Numbered from the stretch's first letter, positions 34,140 through 64,000 are shown. The stretch is DNA of 64,000 nucleotides from Nereocystis luetkeana (GCA_031213475.1 JARUPZ010000025.1:3546077-3610076); one strand, 5' to 3'. Notes: generated from the sequence alone by a model not told the origin. Translations and numbers: made by a program.

Positions 34140-34525
34140 GGACAAGGAAACATATCGGGGAAACTGTGAAGGTGTTACCTGCTGAGCTATAGGGGTAAAA
34201 TATCGATCGATTACCCAGCCCAGGGTCATCCTTATAACACTCTCCCCCCCTTCGAAAGGCGGGGTCTTTGGGGCGTCGGAATCGTATTCGTCTGTACGCT
34301 GACCTACCCGCTTCGTTTTATTTCCTGGGGATCCAGGGAGATGTGTGTGTGTGTGTGTGTGTGTGTGTTTTTAGGTGTGCACGCGCAAGCGTTTCTGTAA
34401 AAGCAACGTTCGAAGTCGGGTTCGAACCCGTGACCTTGACGACGTCAAAGGTGAAGGTGTTACCTGCTGAGAAATAGGGGTAAAAGATCGATCAATTACC
34501 CAGCCCAGGGTAGTCCTTATTATGA
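34140..34525 (-). mobile_element. SINE-3, dimeric tRNA-derived
   Basis: Two head segments (34170-34230 and 34415-34520) share CCCTGGGCTGGGTAAT and an A-box-like AGCTCAGCAGG or TTCTCAGCAGG. Box B GGGTTCGAACC is at about 34418. A (TG)n tract at 34346-34368 expands the body. Same structure as 580-985. Confidence 0.65.
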
Positions 34526-34560
34526 CAAAACGCTAAAATCAAGGGTTCGAAAGGCGACTA

Positions 34561-34680
34561 TTATTGGGGACCATATTAAATAGGATCTACGGTACACACC
34601 AAAACCTATACTTCGAAGTATGTTTCGCTATTTTTACTGGCAAGATTCGGCCCTATTTACCCTAGTAGTCCCCCGTAATA
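34561..34680. mobile_element. PAL-A MITE
   Basis: TTATTGGGGACCATATT to CCTAGTAGTCCCCCGTAA with TA flanks. The longest and one of the more diverged copies. Confidence 0.75.
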
Positions 34681-35317
34681 TATTAATGGGAGTCATTAAT
34701 GTATCTCCTAGTCGTCTCGTTGTTTCCCCACAGCTCGCTGCGGTCGTGGCAGCCCTGTAAGACTCCCTAAGCTGCACCTCGGAGCATTTTAAGATGAGTC
34801 TACTGTAAGACGTGCGAAGATTCAACGTAGAGAGTAAGACGGGTCTCTCTTCGAAAAACGGATCAAGTCAATTGTCAAAGGCATCCGTGGGTTCTCTTCG
34901 TTTCGTGTATCGCGCTGCCGCTCGACTGTCCATCGCCCGTTCGCCGCTCGGCAATACGTCGGCGGCCATAGATAGGCCGCCTCCGTCGATCGCCCGCCGT
35001 CGCTCGCTACGTCGCTCGCTACTTTAAACTCGCCGCCGTCGCCACCTCTGTTGTCCAAAGTATCACGCCTCCAGCTCACCAGGTACAACTACAACTGAAC
35101 TGCAACAACAACAGTTTAAAGAGTAGTCGTTCCTGAGCAACTGGAACGAATCATGATTCGTGAACATTTGTGACAAGATATCGCGATACGAGACATTTCA
35201 TGTCTTCTTGTTGTACCAGGTATATCATTATTAGTATGCTTGCCTTCTGACAAAATAGCGTAGATGCCATTCCAATACAAACCGAATGTATATCATTCGA
35301 ACTACTCTCATGTTTCT

Positions 35318-35432
35318 ATTACGGGGGACCATAGTTAACAGGACCTGTGGTATACATAAAAACCTACCAGTATAAATTTAACCATTTGTACTAACAATAT
35401 TATGTCCTATTAACTATGATCCCCCCGTAATA
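35318..35432. mobile_element. PAL-A MITE
   Basis: Intact ends with TA flanks on both sides. The interior contains TACCAGTA at 35365-35372, where most copies have TA. Confidence 0.85.
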
Positions 35433-35539
35433 TTATTATCTGCGACGTATTGGCGCGGGGGGGGGGGGGGGGGGGGGGTTCCCTGGCGTGGTACGAGAGC
35501 CGCGGCACCAGCCGCTGACTCGCGTTGCCTATCATTTTG

Positions 35540-36420
35540 TCAGTACCCGGACGGCAGAGCCCATGACTTTGTATCATTAATCCCGTCTGTTGTGAGCAAA
35601 ACAGGCATCTCACGTGAACTTTAGCGATACTACGCATCTTATGACTACTGCGGTAGTACAACTCGGACAGATCATGATCTGCCTGTAGATCATTCAGTTC
35701 CTCGCCTGCCGTCGGGAGCGGTCGGGTGGTTACAAGATCTGCAAGGTACAGATCCAACCCAAGAAACATGCGGTAGATCCTGCGGGCTATGTGCGGGCCC
35801 CACCCGGCAAAACGAGAAAAGTAGCGGCGGGGGAAGTCAGCCGCGTCGCCAAACCCCCTCTGACCCGTGGCGCTGCCGGCCAAGGCTGCGGTAAGGGGGG
35901 AAGGAACTGTCATTTGCCCTACAGTCAATCCCGGTCTCGGGCGATGGGCGCCAGTGGCTTTGTAACCCCGCTCAAAAAAGGTCTCAAAAGTAATATTCCC
36001 ACGCCTATTAATAGGACAAGTGATGATATATCTGTAGGTCGTCTAGTTCCTCGTCTGCCGTTGTGAGGGGTAGTGTAGGATCTGTGTAGCAGGCAGATAA
36101 TGATCTATATAATATGTCTACAGATAGATCATCTAGTTCCTCGCCTACCGTTGTGAGAGTTGGTGCGGGATATATCTGTATAGTACAGTTCCAACCCAGG
36201 AAGCATGCGCTACCATGGATCATGTGGATAGTGCGGGCCACATCCGCCTACGTGAGCTGCTATGTACAGTAGCTAGATCATACAGATCAGGCATAGATAT
36301 GTATGCCCTGAAATATCTAGATCAACAAGTCGGAATGATCTGTACATGATCTGTAGATGATCTGTGTGTGAATGATATGTAGATGGTCTCCCCGAGGCGT
36401 GAATATTAATATTTCCACGG
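35540..36420. repeat. AGATC-rich dispersed repeat
   Basis: Clusters of GATCTGTAGAT, AGATCATCTAG and a recurrent block (GGATCCAACCCAAGAAACATGC or similar, then GGTGAGG). Related blocks are at 43000-43230, 56455-56770, 58065-58720 and 63440-63620. A G tract lies at 35456-35478. No coding region recognised. Confidence 0.6.
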
Positions 36421-36429
36421 CGGCACATA

Positions 36430-37520
36430 CTGTCTGAATCGAACAAAACACTACTACTCTTATACAGTACCTGGTAGTCAACAAGCCCATGGATAGATGA
36501 CGGCCTTCCACAGCCGTTGTCTTGCCAGCGCGCGGGCCGGCGGGTGTAAGCGTGCTGAGGACCCCATCCTCTCTGCCAAAAAAGTATCGGAAGTCACATA
36601 TACGTCTCATGATTTCCTGCATTCTGCAGCGTCACATTTAGTTGTCTCCTCAAGACGGGAGGTACAGTAGTATATCCGGCATGAGGCGATACAAAACCCG
36701 CACAGCAGTACGTCGTATTAGGCTCATTCTTATCGGAGAGCGTTTTTTTCCCATAATTTCCAAAGTTTGGAAATAATAGGAGATATGTTTCAATATACGG
36801 AGGCGTTCTGTCACTATTCGTGAAATTCTCCAGATCCAAAAATATCAAGTTCGTTAACATTCCAATATTTGGGGGGAAAAAACACACACACACAGGAAAA
36901 TATGGAAGATTGAAAAATTGCGCGAAACAAAAATATCGAAAATTTGGAGAAAAAAAGCTCTCCGATAAGAATGACCCTAAAACGGTACTCGCGCTATCGA
37001 CGTCAATAGCGCCAAGAAAAAAAACGGCGGAAATCCTCGGTCTTACAGCTAGCCGTTGTTTTCATTTCTTCCAACTTATTTTTGTACACGTGTACGTATG
37101 TATTATAAATCCAGTCTTCTGACCAGCCACGAGGAGATAAGTCTCACGGGCTTTTACGGGCGAGACAGCCTCATCATGGGTGGTCAAGACTTTCACTTGG
37201 CGCGCACACGTCTCGGCGAAAACTGGGGCCGAGAGGCCGGGGTGCGGCTCGCCGCGTGTCTGATATTTGTTTTCAGCGCCGCGCGCCATTTTTTTACCTC
37301 GAGCTCCTCGAAAAAAACTATGCGGCCTGCTATACCTTCTCGCGGTTGTGCGGAAAGAAACGTACTGGGGTTTGCCTCGCCGCCCAGGCGAAAATGCTTT
37401 CGAGTGTTTTTTTCGCCGCGGGCGACACTGTAGGGGAGGGGGAGGGGGGGAGGCGGGTCGTGTTCGTTGTCGAAGGCGAATGTTGACGCGTGCTGCGGTT
37501 TGGGCAGCACCTACAGTACG
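36430..37520. other. No recognised feature
   Basis: Contains a duplicated phrase (TCTCCGATAAGAATGA at about 36958 and its reverse complement at about 36723) forming a loose inverted pair about 230 bp apart. ORFs of about 100 codons show no motif. Confidence 0.4.
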
Positions 37521-37529
37521 TACCTGGCA

Positions 37530-37641
37530 TTACGGGGGGCCATAGTTAACAGGACCAAATATTGTTAGTAAAAATGGATAAACATATACTGGTAGGTTTT
37601 TATGTATACCATAGGTCCTGATAACTATGGCCCCCCGTAAT
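37530..37641. mobile_element. PAL-A MITE
   Basis: TTACGGGGGGCCATAG to CTATGGCCCCCCGTAA. The interior has TACTGGTA at 37587-37594, the reverse complement of the insertion in the copy at 35318 and at the same position. Confidence 0.85.
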
Positions 37642-38038
37642 AGTAAGTACGTCCAATTCTAAGGCTCTACGTTTGAGGAGCTCCATCCTGTATACTGCTG
37701 TAGTACTATTAGTAAGTCAAAACTGAATTTTGGCAAAATGTGCTGGGCTACCCCGAAGACAATCCCTTTCTCTATTACATACAGTAGGTAGGCGTAAGTA
37801 ACGCCTACAACACAAAAGAGATAGATAGTGGGTGCTCGGTGACCCGACGAGCTCCTGCTGTAGCGTAAAACCGGTTGCCCCCTTAGCACCGTTCGACACG
37901 CGCCTCTTCAGCCGGCCACGAAGCAAACTGCAGCACCCAAAATATTTTACTTATTTTTCGGAGGTAAATTTGCCTGGAGCCATGCCGAATATTCAACAAA
38001 TTCCCAGGAAATTCCTGGGACCATGTGTGTGTTTAAAA

Positions 38039-56161
<18,123 letters not shown>

Positions 56162-56454
56162 GTCGGGAAGGCCGGAGAGGGCCGGGGCTCCTGATCCTGG
56201 CGGCCCCTGGGGGGCACGGAGCGCCTCCAACCCCGCTTCCGCGGTCGGGGAGCCCGCCCGGCGGACGCTTTTAGCCCTATACAGCCGTGGGTGGGGTGCC
56301 AAAACATAAGACGGAGCGTGGAAACAAAAAAGACGACGCGAAAAATGAAAAAAAAAAACACACACACACAATCAAAAAGTACCTGGTATTAATAGCTACG
56401 TAGCGACCAAGAGAAAAAAACAGGGTATGAAACAAAAAAAAAACTGCACGCCTC

Positions 56455-56770
56455 GGACAGATAATCTACAGATCATCTACAGATCATCTACAGATCATCT
56501 TCAGACCATTCCCACTCGTATCATCCACCTGGTAGATATTTCTAGCCAAGATCTATTTCCGCGCTCGTATGATCTAGATGATGTCGCCGGGTGGGAACCC
56601 GTGTGATCTGTACAAGGGGAATAAGATCTACAGTAGTATCACATGTTTCCTGGGTTGGATCTGTGCTGTACAGATCCTGCAGGACCTCTAAATGCGGCAG
56701 GTGGTGAACTAGATATATTATCTACAGTAGATCATGATCTATCTGACCTGATTCGGCCAAGGCGTGAAAT
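56455..56770. repeat. AGATC-rich dispersed repeat
   Basis: GATCATCTACA repeats (56460-56510), then the CCTGGGTTGGATCTG, CAGATCCTGCAGG and GTGGTGAACTAGAT block shared with 35740, 43100 and 63480. Confidence 0.65.
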
Positions 56771-56892
56771 TAATAAATAATTAAAATAGGAGACAAGGAG
56801 AAAAGCGGATCGAAACAGAAAACAACAGGAGGTGAGGGGACATGTCTAACTAGAAAGAGGGAGAGAGAGACTCGTAAAAAAACGTAGAAACG

Positions 56893-57000
56893 ACTACGGG
56901 GGACCATAGTTAATAGGACCAAATATTGTTAGTGAAAAATTTCAAGTATATAGGTTTTTGTGTACACCATAGGTCCTAATAACTATGGTCCCCCGTAGTA
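56893..57000. mobile_element. PAL-A MITE
   Basis: CTACGGGGGACCATAG to CTATGGTCCCCCGTAG. The terminal base pair is C/G instead of T/A on both sides, still perfectly inverted. Confidence 0.85.
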
Positions 57001-58064
57001 GGGAAAAATACAAGGGAAAAACAAAACGCACCAAAGCATGATGGCATGTGAATAACAGTCCGGGAGTGCGGGGGTATGTATGCGCCAGCCGACTATACCG
57101 GCAATAACCATAGCGGCAACCGGCACTGATTACTCCGCACACTGCAGCTCTGGTGAATATCATCTGTGCACAGTGACTCCATAGGCGCTAAAAATAGAAA
57201 AACCGGCAATACAGAGGGGGAACCAGCAACATAACCGGCATTGTAGAGGGGAAACCGGCAATGTAGAGCGGAAACCGGCGCTATCGAGGGATATCTGCTG
57301 TGTGAACATCCCAACGGTCCTCACATGTTGTCCACAGAGTGGCGTACAAATGAGCGGCGCGAACCCGAGCATAACCAGGCCTGGACTGGATTTCTGCTGA
57401 CCGACCGCAAACACACACTCAGGGGGTATTCCGTACCTATGTGAACCTCCCCCGAGCTTGCTTCACAGCTGCCATGTTTTCGTTCCTCTCTAAACTCGTC
57501 GTTAGGGCGATCGAAATATCACACACAAAACCTTGCAAGGATGGGTTTCCACGAAATCTTCGAGATCTCACGGCCGTCGTTTTTTTTTTTTCAAAAATGA
57601 ATAACACGGAGCAGTGACCGGTCCCTCTATAGTGCCGTTATGCGCCAGCCAAAAACACCGGCACAATAGCGCCGACGATACCCGCAACAACTATGGCGGC
57701 AACCCGCACCATTCTGCACACTGACACTCTTGTTGATCCGATCTGTGCCAGGCGATTTCACAGACACTAGATATATCGATCAACCGGCTCTTATCACAGT
57801 CCACCGGCACTAAAGAGGGACCACTGCTGTCTGCGAATGATGGGCATCGGATGACAAATCGGCTTCAACACGATTTGTCTCCACAAAAACGATAAATCAA
57901 AATCGATTCGTAACCCGGTACACGTATGGTACGGTTTCGTCAGCCGATATTATATCATACGTCGATTTGTTTCGCTTCAGTAGCCAGCGCGAAAAACAAG
58001 GGGATGGGACGCTCGCAGGAGGAAAAAATCGTTCGACGCGCTACATCAAACGTTCTACACCTCG

Positions 58065-58470
58065 AACAAATAATGATTTATAGATAGATCATCTACAGAT
58101 AGGTAATCTACAGATAGATCATCTGCAGATAGATCATCCACACATAAATCATATACAGCTATACTTCGTATCATCTACAGATAGATCATCTACAGATAGA
58201 TAATCTACAGATAGATATTCTACAGATAGATCATCTGCAGATAGATCATTACACATAAATCATATACAGCTATACTTCGTATCGTCTACAGATAGATCAT
58301 CTACAGATAGATCATCTACAGATATAGATCATCTACAGATAGATCATCTGCAGATAGATCGTCTACATATAGATCATCTACAGATAGAAAATCTACAGAA
58401 CTTTATATATATATATATATATATATATCTACAGGTAGATCATCTACAGATAGAGCATGATCTAGATCAT
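58065..58470 (+). repeat. ATAGATCATCTACAG tandem repeat
   Basis: About 22 units of 14-17 bp (ATAGATCATCTACAG and variants), with a larger duplicated block that includes ACACATAAATCATATACAGC (58140 and 58250). An (AT)n tract sits at 58404-58428. Confidence 0.9.
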
Positions 58471-58720
58471 CTAGCAGTTCCTCACCTGCCGTGTGAGAGG
58501 TTGCGCAGGATTTGCCTTATAGGGAAAATCCAAACGTGTGCTAACTATGGCAATTGTATACGGGTCCCACGCCGCAACATGAGCTAGATACATCCTTCAG
58601 ATCAGGGACCTATCTGATATATCTTCCCTGAAAGGTCTAGATCCGTAGATGATCTGTAGATGATCTGCAGGTCATTTACCCATCCGAGGTGCGTGAGTGT
58701 GAAACGTGACAGATGTCGAT
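58470..58720. repeat. AGATC-rich dispersed repeat (flank of tandem array)
   Basis: GTTCCTCACCTGCCGTG, GATTTGCC and GATCTGTAGATGATCTG correspond to 36040-36400. Confidence 0.55.
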
Positions 58721-59098
58721 ACAATGCTGTGTGAAAATCGTAGCGAAACTTTCGCGACGATACGATGAGGTAGACCTAACTTTTTACGAGCTTCGGCACT
58801 CAATAGCTCCGTAAACTTCCCACATTAAGAGCCGTGACGTGGCTGACCCTAAATATACGTATATACACATATTAGTATATGCACATATATAAGATAAGTC
58901 GCCAACTACTTCTTAGCTGGCTAGGTATTACAGTTACTTCGCGTGCGATCTTTGCGGTTTTTTTTTTCGGAAGTCTGCGTTTTTGTATCTGACAGGAGCG
59001 CACCTGTGGTGGCTCGGGTTGGGAAAAAAAATAAAAAACAAAATAAAAAACAAACCGACAATTTCGTGAGTTTGGCTCACTTCGCCACACCGACGTAG

Positions 59099-59415
59099 CA
59101 CATGGCGGCTTGATAGGTGGTCCGCGAGCCTATCAAGATCAATTTCATGGGTTCGAGTATCACCGAGTGCGTGCTCCTAGGGACTTACTTTTTCTTGCAT
59201 ACAAAAAAAATGATTAGCGGAAAGCGCGAAAGCGTGCGCTAGCTGCAAGCAATGAAAATCGAGTAGCAGTGGGATTGCTGAACCTTACGAAAGACAAAAA
59301 ATAAAGGCACGTGCCCAAGGGGGGGAGAAGGGTCAACACCTGTGACCAGACCACGGCATGTCCAAAAGATCGCTGAGGGCAAAAACTCCTACGAGTTAGG
59401 CTGGAAATTAAGTGC
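59099..59415 (+). mobile_element. SINE-2, tRNA-derived
   Basis: GGCGGCTTGATAGGTGG (box A region) and ATGGGTTCGAGTATC (box B) are followed by the same body as 9481-9800 and end at CTACGAGTTAGGCTGG. Confidence 0.7.
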
Positions 59416-59724
59416 TTCAAATATATATATATTATATATACTGCTATATTTTATATATAAATATTATATATATATACCTGGTATATATTAATTACTAGCC
59501 GTGTTGCTGTTGTTGTTGCTGTTGGTGTTGCTGTTATCATATTACCTCATGTCCAATTTATCGATAGAAGTCTAGCGAATTTACGCCCCCTACAAAACTG
59601 TTTTGTAACTGCGCACCACAAATGGGCTGATTACTGGGCAGAAAAAAAATCGACGCGACTCGATCGGGGAAGTAAATGCTGAATTGTTCCCGCGAAAAAA
59701 ATCAAGGCATGTACCTGCTATGGC

Positions 59725-60030
59725 GGGGGGGGGGGGGGGAGGGGGGGGGGAGGGGGGGGGGAGGGGGGGGGGAGGGGGGGGGGAGGGGGGGGGGCGGCGG
59801 CTCGATAGGAGAGATGTACTCGATCTCATGCATGGCAGTAGGCGTATGAACATGGACCCTTGCATCCTACAATGCCGAAATGCACCATGCCGGGTTTTCC
59901 CCGACCAGGCAACAGACATTGCTTGCACCAATGCGCGAAGCGAAACGTGAGGTGTTGGGGCGAGTCGCGTGAAGGGTGAGCTGCATCCTACTAAGAACCG
60001 CTTGTGAGGTGGATTTGCGTATGGATGACA
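59725..60030 (-). mobile_element. CT element (SINE-like), long C tail
   Basis: G tracts (59725-59793), then CTCGATAGGAGAGATG, CATGCATGGCAGTAGG and GCATCCTACTAAGAACC in reverse. Its C tail is the longest seen, about 70 bp with single A interruptions (on the + strand). Confidence 0.65.
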
Positions 60031-60042
60031 GCTTAAATGAGT

Positions 60043-60122
60043 AGTGGGGGGGGGGGGGGGGGGGGGGGCGCTACGTGACCCCTGGTTTGAATCACTACTA
60101 GGAGGGAGGGGGGGGGGGGGGG
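60043..60122 (+). repeat. G tracts
   Basis: Two G runs (60043-60069 and 60108-60122) around a 35-bp spacer. Confidence 0.85.
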
Positions 60123-60559
60123 TAAGAAGAGCGAGAGCAATAAATGGGATGGGGAAGAAAAAAGGCCCAGTTGAGGAGCTGCATCACACAGGAATAGCTC
60201 GGCCAGAAAGCGCTACCTCTGTCCGCGGCAAGTGAAACAAAAAGCAACAAAAATATTTTTTTGGGGGGGGGTTCTTCCCGCCGCGCCAGAACCAACAAAA
60301 AATGGTTGACAAACGATCGAACAACGAAGTGCCGTGATTACAGCGAAGAAGAGCGGGGGTCGAAACGAACAGGAAACCGTCATCAGAGACGGGAAAAAAA
60401 AAAGAAAAAAAAAAAAAAGAAAAAAGGGAGAGACCCCAAAGAATACATGAGACACGACCACAAAAGGAAAGAAACTGAGAAACAAAAAAAATACCAGATG
60501 GCCATGGGACCCGTCAACAGCAGTATGCTGCAAACCGACTGGCTTCATGTCCAGGGCCC

Positions 60560-60922
60560 GCGGGGAATCGCCATAACGACAACCTCCATAACCATACCCA
60601 TAACCATCACTACCCCTATCAGTTATCCGTTATCACCAGCACCATCACAATCACAACCATGCACAGCCTCCACCACCGCCACCCCCCACCGCTGCTACCT
60701 CCAGCACCATCGCCGACATCACCGACCCCACTGTACCCAACACTCTCGCCGACATCACCGACATCACCGCCACCCCCTCCACTACCATCACCACCCCTAC
60801 AACACTACCCCCACCACCTCCACCTCGACCTTCCCCTCCATCTCTGCCAACACCATCGCTACAACACTGCCACCAACAACACCATCACCACCACCACCAC
60901 CACCACCACCACCACCACCACT
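60560..60922 (+). repeat. CCA-rich low-complexity DNA ending in (CCA)n
   Basis: CAT/CAC/CCA-rich, ending in about 12 CCA units, interrupted at 60923 by PAL-A and continuing at 61114. Confidence 0.8.
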
Positions 60923-61113
60923 ATTACGGGCGACCATAGTTAATAGGACCAAATATTGGTAGTAAAAATGGGTAATATATAGGCTTTCATGTATACCATA
61001 GGTCCTATTAACTACCTGGCGTAGTCAATAGGACCAAATACTGTTGGTAAAAATGGGTAATATATAGGCTTTCTTATATAACATAGGTCCTATTAACTAT
61101 GGCCCCCCGTAAT
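60923..61113. mobile_element. Tandem pair of PAL-A elements in a (CCA)n array
   Basis: Two PAL-A copies in the same orientation share a compressed junction (TATTAACTACCTGGCGTAG at about 61009). The outer ends TTACGGGCGACCATAG and CTATGGCCCCCCGTAA are flanked by TA, and the (ACC)n sequence resumes on the right. The target was ACCACTACCACC-like. Confidence 0.8.
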
Positions 61114-61434
61114 ACCACCACCACCAAAACCACCAACACCAACACCAACACCTCAAACACCAACATCACCAACACCTCCACCACAAACAACAACAACAAC
61201 AACCTTCACCACCAACCGCACCAACAACAACCTCACCTTCCAACGTTGGCAACCCTAGCCTCCCGAGCCTTACGTCGCTTTTCTCTCATCTCCGCTCTAG
61301 CAATCGCGCGCTCTTCGTGTGATAATTTACTGCCACCGCTGCTACCGCCACCGCCGATGATGCCAGTGTTTGGGAGGGGAGAGAGAGGGTGGGGGGGGAG
61401 AGGAGCGGGGGAGGGAAGGGGGGGGGAGGGGGGG

Positions 61435-61500
61435 GCGTACTAATTTGTTGCTTGCCTCAAGTCATTTGACCATTGACCACGCATCCCTTTCGAGGCGCGG
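61435..61500 (-). mobile_element. LINE-F4 3'-terminal fragment
   Basis: GTACTAATTTGTTGCTTGCC to TTTCGAGGCG between G tracts. Confidence 0.7.
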
Positions 61501-61504
61501 GGGG

Positions 61505-61940
61505 GGCGGCGGGTATTCATTGTCATGCAATGGCCGCAGTCGTATGTCCATAGATTCTTGCATCCCTGCAATGCCGGGACGGAGCACGTCGGGTTTTCAC
61601 CGACCAGGCCGACATTGCTTGCATGCACCAAGCCCGAAGCGAAACGTGAGGTGTCTGTCCGGCGAGTCGCACGAAGGATGAGTTGCATCCTCTCTCTACT
61701 AGGAACCGCTTTTCGAGGTGGGATTTCTTGCACTGGACGACAGGTTCGATTCAAGTGTTCGCTCGTTTTCTGGTGTGGTCACTTCAAGCGAAATCGATGA
61801 GCTATACACCATGAAACTGCCTCGTGGGTGCCTCACCGTATACACGCTGCCTGGTGCGTGGGACGACAATGCCCCCTGTGACAGAGTTGAGGTTCTCCAC
61901 CCCGCACAAATGATCGAGCTCGACCTCCAACCATGGTGAT
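61505..61940 (-). mobile_element. CT element (SINE-like), longest copy
   Basis: From TATTCATTGTCATGC through GTAGTCGTATGTCC-like sequence, GGATGAGTTGCATCC and CTCGTGGGTGCCTCACC to AAATGATCGAGCTCGACC. About 435 bp, which sets the minimum family length. No ORF and no clear pol III boxes. Confidence 0.65.
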
Positions 61941-62383
61941 CGCCAACGTAAATATACATATATACGTTGGCTGTCGAGCTCACGCAGTGATTCGTGTGTT
62001 TTACGCCGTCGTTGCCCACCGGCAACCGCCAACCCAACCTCTCCACAACATACCAGGTGCCAGCCATGTACATACATCGCACCTGGTGTACACACACATA
62101 CCTGGTGCATGATATAAAGTATAAATGAAGCATAGCGCCAGGCACATTCTACGCATTTTCCTCGAGTGTCTTTAGGGTCGATCGTAACGAGGAGTGATTT
62201 TTCAGTTTTTTTCGGTATTTCCCCGAAATTTCGGCATTTTCCTATTAGGAAAAAACGGAGAAATACCGAAATTTCGTGAAAATACTGAAATAAACCTAAA
62301 AAAACAGTCCTCGTTAAGATCGACCCTTAGAACCCGGACTACAATCTAGGAGATGTGTACCACATGGACGCAGCATGGCACCA

Positions 62384-62480
62384 TTAACCCTTTTAGAACC
62401 GCAGTCCCGTTTTGGGGACAAACCAGTCTAATTTCAAGTAGTTTGTCCCCAAAACGGGACTGCGGTTCTAAAGGGGTTAA
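62384..62480. mobile_element. PAL-B palindromic element (best copy)
   Basis: TTAACCCTTTTAGAACCGCA with GTCCCGTTTTGGGGAC, a centre of about 20 bp, then the near-perfect inverse GTCCCCAAAACGGGAC and TGCGGTTCTAAAGGGGTTAA. The arms are 40 bp with two or three mismatches, so the whole element can fold into one hairpin. Possible TTAA or TA target, not provable here. Confidence 0.85.
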
Positions 62481-62747
62481 CGCAGTACCTCAGTCGGCTC
62501 AAAGAAACCACCCCAGGTGATACTTATTTCGCGTGTTGTTGTTTTTTTATCACCCAGGGTGATACTTATTTCGCGTGTTGTTTCTTTATCACCCAGGGTA
62601 GTTTCCTCCTTGGTCGGGTGGTGCGTAACGAATGTCGATGACTGCTGTGGGGGCATGCTTTATTATTCGAGTCTTGTTTTGTTGACCACCGGGGGGGGAG
62701 ATTTCTTGTGTTGGGGGGGGGGGGGGGATAAGGAGGGGGGTGATAGT

Positions 62748-62860
62748 ATTACGGGGGGCCATAGTTAACAGGACCCATGGTATACACAAAAACCTACCAG
62801 GTATATATTTACCTATTTTTACGAACAATATTTGGTGTTATTTACCATGGTCCCCCGTAC
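62748..62860. mobile_element. PAL-A MITE
   Basis: TTACGGGGGGCCATAG to CCATGGTCCCCCGTAC, TA flanks. TACCAGGTA at 62795-62803 replaces an internal TA. Confidence 0.85.
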
Positions 62861-63049
62861 TAGTACGGCGTGTAAGAATTGGTACACTTGACGCACCCAC
62901 TCAGGCAGCAGAGGGGGGTGATAACAAGGGGGGGTGATATTCGACATGAACGCAGCATGGTACGGTCTTACTGCATTGAGTAGTGCATCCATTAAGGCTG
63001 CGAAGTGGGTAGGTAGACTTATCGTGTGTAGATCAGGGATAAAAACAGC

Positions 63050-63390
63050 CTATTGCGCTGACGCATCATTTTGGTCAAAATGACCGTTTTCCGCAACAGC
63101 CGCGGAGGGCCTGTGCAACACGCGATTTTCGGGCGAACAAAGTTTTGGGGCGCAAGCCCAAAAAAATGTTGCGCCCTTTTTTTGGAGAAAAATAGAAACA
63201 CTGTTTTTCAAATTCGCCTTTGGCGAAAAACAAAATGGGGCCCATTTTTTAATTGGCCGAAGGCTTTTTTTTAGGCCCTTTTTTTTTATAGAACAAAATA
63301 AATTTAGGTTCTGATCCCGATACACGCCTTTTCGAGGTTCGGGAGGCGTTTAAACGCACTTTGTTACTAGGTTTTCGGTCTAACCATATT
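63050..63390. repeat. Edge repeat, inverted partner of 50-440
   Basis: The reverse complement contains CGCAACA, AAAATCGCGTGTTG, TTGCGGAAAACGG and the GTTTAAACGC core in the same order as the left edge of the window. Confidence 0.6.
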
Positions 63391-63439
63391 ATATATATAC
63401 CAGGTGTAAATAAATAGCTCATGTTGCTGGAGATGCGAG

Positions 63440-63620
63440 CCGTATATATATATACATACCTGCATGATTCAGCAGGGCATGGCTTCCTGGGTTGGGTCTT
63501 GTCACTCAACAGGTCCTGCACAACAACTCAAAGCCGTAGGTGAGGATCCGCAGATGATCTGTCTGTATCAGTAGATGATCTGTTCTACCTGCTGTAGTGA
63601 GGTACGAAGGCTAGGGCTGT
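63440..63620. repeat. AGATC-rich dispersed repeat
   Basis: CTTCCTGGGTTGGGTCTTG, CAGGTCCTGCACAAC and GATGATCTGTC. Confidence 0.55.
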
Positions 63621-63839
63621 CAGTTGGCTGGCCGTAAGTCATTGATTAGGGCGTTTTTATCCGAGTTTTTGTTTTATTTTTATTTTCAGGATTTCCAGAA
63701 TTTCCATTTTGTTTTTTTCGCACGATGTACAGCAGAAGACAACGATTTAGACCACGATCGTGGTGACGATTTAGACCCACGATCCGGACGAAACATCAAG
63801 ATCATGACCTGACGTAGATGACGATTCGGATCACGGTCG

Positions 63840-63946
63840 ATTACGGGGGACCATAGTAAACAGGACCAAACACTGTTAGTAAAAATAGCGAAATATATAG
63901 TTTTTTGTGTCTACCGTAGGTTCTATTTATTATGGCCCCCCGTAGT
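63840..63946. mobile_element. PAL-A MITE
   Basis: TTACGGGGGACCATAG to TATGGCCCCCCGTAG, TA on the right and GA on the left. Confidence 0.85.
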
Positions 63947-64000
63947 AGTGTAGATGGCGCGAATAAGATCATGATGTAGATGGCCCGTTAAGATCACGAT

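Noticed and set aside
60261..60962. 233-codon plus ORF rich in Lys then Ser/Thr/Pro/His
   Set aside because: It spans an A-rich tract, CCA-rich low-complexity DNA and a PAL-A element. No conserved motif.

Overview
The window is a eukaryotic nuclear segment that is mostly repeats. It contains one recognisable host gene, on the minus strand from about 56.2 kb down to 38.0 kb. That gene encodes a bacterial-type/mitochondrial tRNA threonylcarbamoyladenosine transferase (TsaD, Qri7, OSGEPL1 family) in at least nine exons. Its exons total about 1.4 kb and its introns about 16.7 kb. Typical GT-AG introns, non-LTR retrotransposons with AP-type endonucleases, a DIRS-like tyrosine-recombinase element, tRNA-derived SINEs, microsatellites and a short TTAGGG array all exclude a prokaryote. 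The very intron-rich, transposon-loaded texture fits a stramenopile such as a brown alga, but nothing in the window proves the lineage.

Layout. 0-13 kb: decayed 3' ends of LINEs, a long (AGT)n array, SINEs and scattered short palindromic elements. 13-19 kb: the best preserved LINE (LINE-F1), with endonuclease, reverse transcriptase and a long 3' UTR, followed by an inverted second copy of its 3' end. 21.4-28.4 kb: a second LINE-F1 copy on the minus strand. It has been split by a DIRS-like retrotransposon, a MULE-type MITE, a 250-bp palindromic element carrying another palindrome, and a CCATGG/TTAGGG array. 28.4-38 kb: LINE fragments, tRNA-like SINEs and many palindromes. 38-56 kb: the OSGEPL1-like gene. 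Its introns hold a 2-kb 30-bp minisatellite, 5'-truncated LINEs and SINE-like elements that end in C tracts, and a CGATACGATA minisatellite. 56-64 kb: AGATC-rich tandem repeats, more C-tailed elements, CCA-rich DNA, and an inverted partner of the sequence at the left edge.

Three families of short palindromic non-autonomous elements recur: PAL-A (about 110 bp, TIR TTACGGGGGACC, TA target), PAL-B (about 97 bp) and PAL-C (about 250 bp). The most striking signal is smaller still. TA dinucleotides have been expanded to TATTAATA or to TACC(A/T)GGTA. Comparison of related repeat copies shows filled and empty sites. TATTAATA is exactly the scar expected from excision of PAL-A (TA + TT + AA + TA). TACCWGGTA looks like the scar of a second, unidentified TA-targeting transposon. 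No CRISPR array, rRNA gene, or canonical tRNA gene was seen.
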